Part shown: piece after piece, positions 5,783-7,545 of the stretch | Position numbering within the stretch: the first letter of the stretch is position 1 | Layout: each line of letters starts with the position of its first letter | Assembly (NCBI GenBank): GCA_029062865.1 | Contig: JAIDPG010000146.1 | Coordinates: forward strand, 1 to 7,545 | Length of the DNA stretch: 7,545 nt | From: Oscillospiraceae bacterium | Lineage (GTDB): Bacteria > Bacillota > Clostridia > Oscillospirales > Ruminococcaceae | Direction: 5' to 3' | Position numbers and translations under genes: made by a program | The notes under the pieces: model-generated | Seen by the model: the letters and a program-made list of their open reading frames with translations, nothing else | Databases searched by the model: none | Told to the model about the DNA's origin: nothing

Positions 5783-7093
5783 TTATGATAAATCTTGCAC
5801 ATCCTTTTCAAACTCTTGAATTTCACGCGAGATGATAGTGCTAAACCTCTCTTCAATTTCCTGCTTAGTCATTGTCTCAACACCAATTCCATATATCTTT
5901 CCCAGCACATCCATTTTATTTTCTATGGTATATATATCAAAATTGGGAATATATTTTGTGTTTTTGAGGGATTGTCTTATTTCGTGATATGCACGCACAA
6001 ACCTTTTAAACTTCAAGGAATCATAGGATATATACCTCTTAAAGAATTTCTTTACCAAAGAATCAAGATGAAAAAGAAGATTTAAATCATTTATTTGTGA
6101 ATAAAAGAACAGCCAACCATACTTATGATTATTAATTACAAATCCCGTAACTTTTAGACTGATCTTCCATTCAATATATGCTATATTATTACTTTTTTTA
6201 ACATCTCTAAAAAGCTGTTCTAGCGATTGCTCAAATTTTATAATGCTGCTTTCCCTTACCGATATTATTTGAGGATTAATACTATAACCCAAATAGGTAA
6301 AACCCTTCTCAACTTTTCCCTCGTCCCTTTTTTCATTAATTGAAAGGTCTAGTTTAACAATATCTTTTTCAATCATTTGCTTGATGAAAGAGAACTTTTC
6401 TTCATTCAGAAGTATCAATATATCATCCACATATCTGAAGTACTCTATTTCGGCAAGGTTACCGTATTTAAAATCAATGTTTTTCATATATAAATTTGCC
6501 AAAGAATTGGATATCGGAAGCCCTTCGGGAATTCCCTTATCTCTGCGTGTTACAAATCGACTTTTTGCACCCGCCGAAATAGAGGGTGTAGTTATAGCAT
6601 TTTCTATTAATGAAATTATTTCTTTTTTCCTAATTTTTACTTTTAAAGTTTTTAACATATTTTCTTGATTTATTGAAGAATAAAAGGATTGAATATCAAT
6701 TTTTATAAAGTGAGTATATTTCCCTAAATTGGATATAATATTGTTTATTAATATTTGTGGCATAGGGGTCATACACACTTTTCCATATATATCGTATAGC
6801 ATGTCATTGGTTAATGACAAAGCTAACTTATCACGAATAGTTGGAATACATATACTTCTCGGAGGTTTATCAGCGGATTTTACTATAAGCAACTGTCTAT
6901 AACGTGTAAAAGAATAGGTTCCGTTCAGAACCTTTCTACGTATAACTTCGATATGTTTATTGATGTTTGAATAGAACGAATTAGGTGTTATTCTGTCCAA
7001 TCCTACAGATGAATTAATGCTTGCTTTTGAAAGGTAGTGATTTTTTATACTCTTTTTTGTAAAACGGCGTTGAAACGATTCATAAGCCTGCAT
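5783..7093 (-). CDS. Reverse transcriptase, probable anti-phage (DRT/unknown-group type)
   Basis: The 436-aa protein has the full RT palm/finger core. Motif 1 GLDRITPNSF is at 31-40, and the basic motif 2 KPPRSICIPTIRDKLA is at 76-91. Motif A is FIKIDIQSFYSSIN (129-142, catalytic D133). Motif 4, GIPEGLPISNSLANLYM, is at 187-203 and motif C, YFRYVDDILIL, at 218-228 (catalytic D223-D224). Motif 7 is FTYLGYSI (265-272). Residues 280-436 are helical with no maturase X domain, HNH endonuclease or known fused enzyme. Motif 4 has PEGLPIS where intron RTs have PQGGPLS. The ATG at 7093 has TGAGG 7-8 nt upstream and overlaps the stop of the SLATT-like gene by 14 bp, so the two are coupled. The family is certain. 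The defence role and an abortive-infection mode are inferred from the partner. Confidence 0.9.
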   Translation of the reverse strand: MQAYESFQRRFTKKSIKNHYLSKASINSSVGLDRITPNSFYSNINKHIEVIRRKVLNGTYSFTRYRQLLIVKSADKPPRSICIPTIRDKLALSLTNDMLYDIYGKVCMTPMPQILINNIISNLGKYTHFIKIDIQSFYSSINQENMLKTLKVKIRKKEIISLIENAITTPSISAGAKSRFVTRRDKGIPEGLPISNSLANLYMKNIDFKYGNLAEIEYFRYVDDILILLNEEKFSFIKQMIEKDIVKLDLSINEKRDEGKVEKGFTYLGYSINPQIISVRESSIIKFEQSLEQLFRDVKKSNNIAYIEWKISLKVTGFVINNHKYGWLFFYSQINDLNLLFHLDSLVKKFFKRYISYDSLKFKRFVRAYHEIRQSLKNTKYIPNFDIYTIENKMDVLGKIYGIGVETMTKQEIEERFSTIISREIQEFEKDVQDLS

Positions 7094-7545
7094 AATTAAA
7101 CCTCACAGTCAAAAAATATAAAACAATCGGAAAAACAATAATCAAGATTTTGACTAAGGCACGCCAAATACAGCCCCAGTAATATTTTGTCTGTATTTTT
7201 TTCCACACCTTGTCCTTATCTTCTTTGTCAAATTCAGCTACTGCACAATAATAATCGAAAGAAATATGATTATTATAGGCATTCATTAAATCACAATATC
7301 GAATTTGCAGTTCACGAACTTCAGCGAGGTTATCCTTGGATAAAAATTGTAATTCAAACTCTATCTTTTGCAATTGTGTGTAATTCTCCCTAAATTGTCT
7401 TGCAATGCCTTTGTATTTCATTGAATTAAAGAACAATATCACAACCAACAATGAAATTGTCATAATTAAGGAAATCAAGCTCAACCTGTCATTGTCAAGT
7501 ACATAAGAAATAAGAGAAAAAATAATAGTAAAACAAGAATAATAT
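7080..7545 (-). CDS. SLATT-domain membrane protein (partial, N-terminus off the right edge)
   Basis: The frame is open through the window edge; TTG at 7484 is an internal Leu codon rather than the obvious start, so at least 154 residues are visible. The first ~40 visible residues form a transmembrane hairpin (SCFTIIFSLISYVL, tight turn DNDR, then SLISLIMTISLLVVILFF). A cytosolic helical part follows (QLQKIEFELQFLSK, AEVRELQIRYCDLMNAY, NNHISFDYY), then a third hydrophobic segment near the end (LVKILIIVFPIVLYFL). A two-helix hairpin plus the Y...NH...D helix region fits SLATT (SMODS/SLOG-associating 2TM effector) proteins. One of these subfamilies, as I recall SLATT_5, is known to occur with reverse transcriptases. 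SLATT proteins are predicted pore-forming effectors that damage the cell's own membrane. The family call comes from architecture and context, not alignment. Confidence 0.7.
   Translation of the reverse strand, partial: YYSCFTIIFSLISYVLDNDRLSLISLIMTISLLVVILFFNSMKYKGIARQFRENYTQLQKIEFELQFLSKDNLAEVRELQIRYCDLMNAYNNHISFDYYCAVAEFDKEDKDKVWKKIQTKYYWGCIWRALVKILIIVFPIVLYFLTVRFNYAGL

Larger units (their letters stand above)
5520..7545. mobile_element. AT-rich inserted segment (defence-type cassette), right end outside window
   Basis: From about 5520 the sequence becomes markedly AT-rich, codon use changes to A/T-ending codons and gene direction flips to minus. The left boundary lies inside an XRE regulator gene. 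The visible cargo is a SLATT-like membrane protein and a reverse transcriptase. No integrase, transposase or terminal repeat is visible, and the other end is beyond the window, so the mechanism (integrase island, transposon or recombination hotspot) cannot be told. Confidence 0.5.

Noticed and set aside
5783..7093. Group II intron reverse transcriptase/maturase
   Set aside because: No maturase X domain or endonuclease domain is visible after the RT core, motif 4 is not intron-like, and no intron domain V/VI-like hairpin is recognisable downstream. The gene is coupled to a membrane-protein gene.
5783..7545. Retron
   Set aside because: The RT overlaps the gene upstream of it, so there is no room for an msr-msd just before it. 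The NAxxH motif lacks its His and the protein is longer than typical retron RTs; the VTG at 315-317 alone is not enough.
5783..7545. Diversity-generating retroelement
   Set aside because: No template/variable repeat pair, accessory Avd-like gene or C-type lectin target is visible in the window, and motif 4 is not of the DGR type.

Overview
The window looks like a chromosome segment from a low-to-mid GC gut-type Firmicute (Clostridia; an Oscillospiraceae/Ruminococcus-like host is my guess). The basis is the clostridial-style nicotinate phosphoribosyltransferase, strong AGAGGTGATC-type ribosome binding sites and GC-rich third codon positions. It falls into two parts of sharply different composition: GC-richer host-like sequence up to about 5520, then strikingly AT-rich sequence to the right edge with its genes on the opposite strand.

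Left part (about 269-3264, + strand): a compact operon bracketed by two halves of Preiss-Handler NAD salvage. It starts with a nicotinamidase (pncA-like) and ends with nicotinate phosphoribosyltransferase (pncB-like). Between them lie a small three-helix membrane protein, whose start overlaps the pncA stop (ATGA), and a stand-alone SMI1/KNR4 (SUKH) protein. Nicotinamide is deamidated to nicotinate, which is then coupled to PRPP. The roles of the two inner genes are unknown. The first ~190 bp hold only a weak minus-strand open frame. A long nested hairpin and a possible promoter precede pncA.

Middle (3265-5285): a ~220 bp non-coding stretch packed with palindromes (an extragenic palindromic or MITE-like cluster whose first hairpin also resembles a bidirectional terminator). 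Next come a 453-aa protein of unknown function (compact N-terminal domain, Pro-rich/acidic linker, helical C-terminus) and a 139-aa four-helix membrane protein, closely spaced and probably cotranscribed.

Right part (5402-7545): an XRE-family helix-turn-helix regulator gene, with a good extended -10 promoter, is cut off just after its DNA-binding helices at ~5520. There host-like sequence gives way to an AT-rich insert. The insert carries, on the minus strand, a two-gene unit: a SLATT-like membrane protein (running off the right edge) overlapping by 14 bp a 436-aa reverse transcriptase with intact catalytic residues and no intron-maturase or endonuclease domain. I infer a phage-defence-type cassette (SLATT putative pore-forming effector plus 'unknown group/DRT'-like RT). 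Downstream of the RT are ~170 nt of structured non-coding DNA and a minus-strand terminator. This cassette is the most interesting content of the window.
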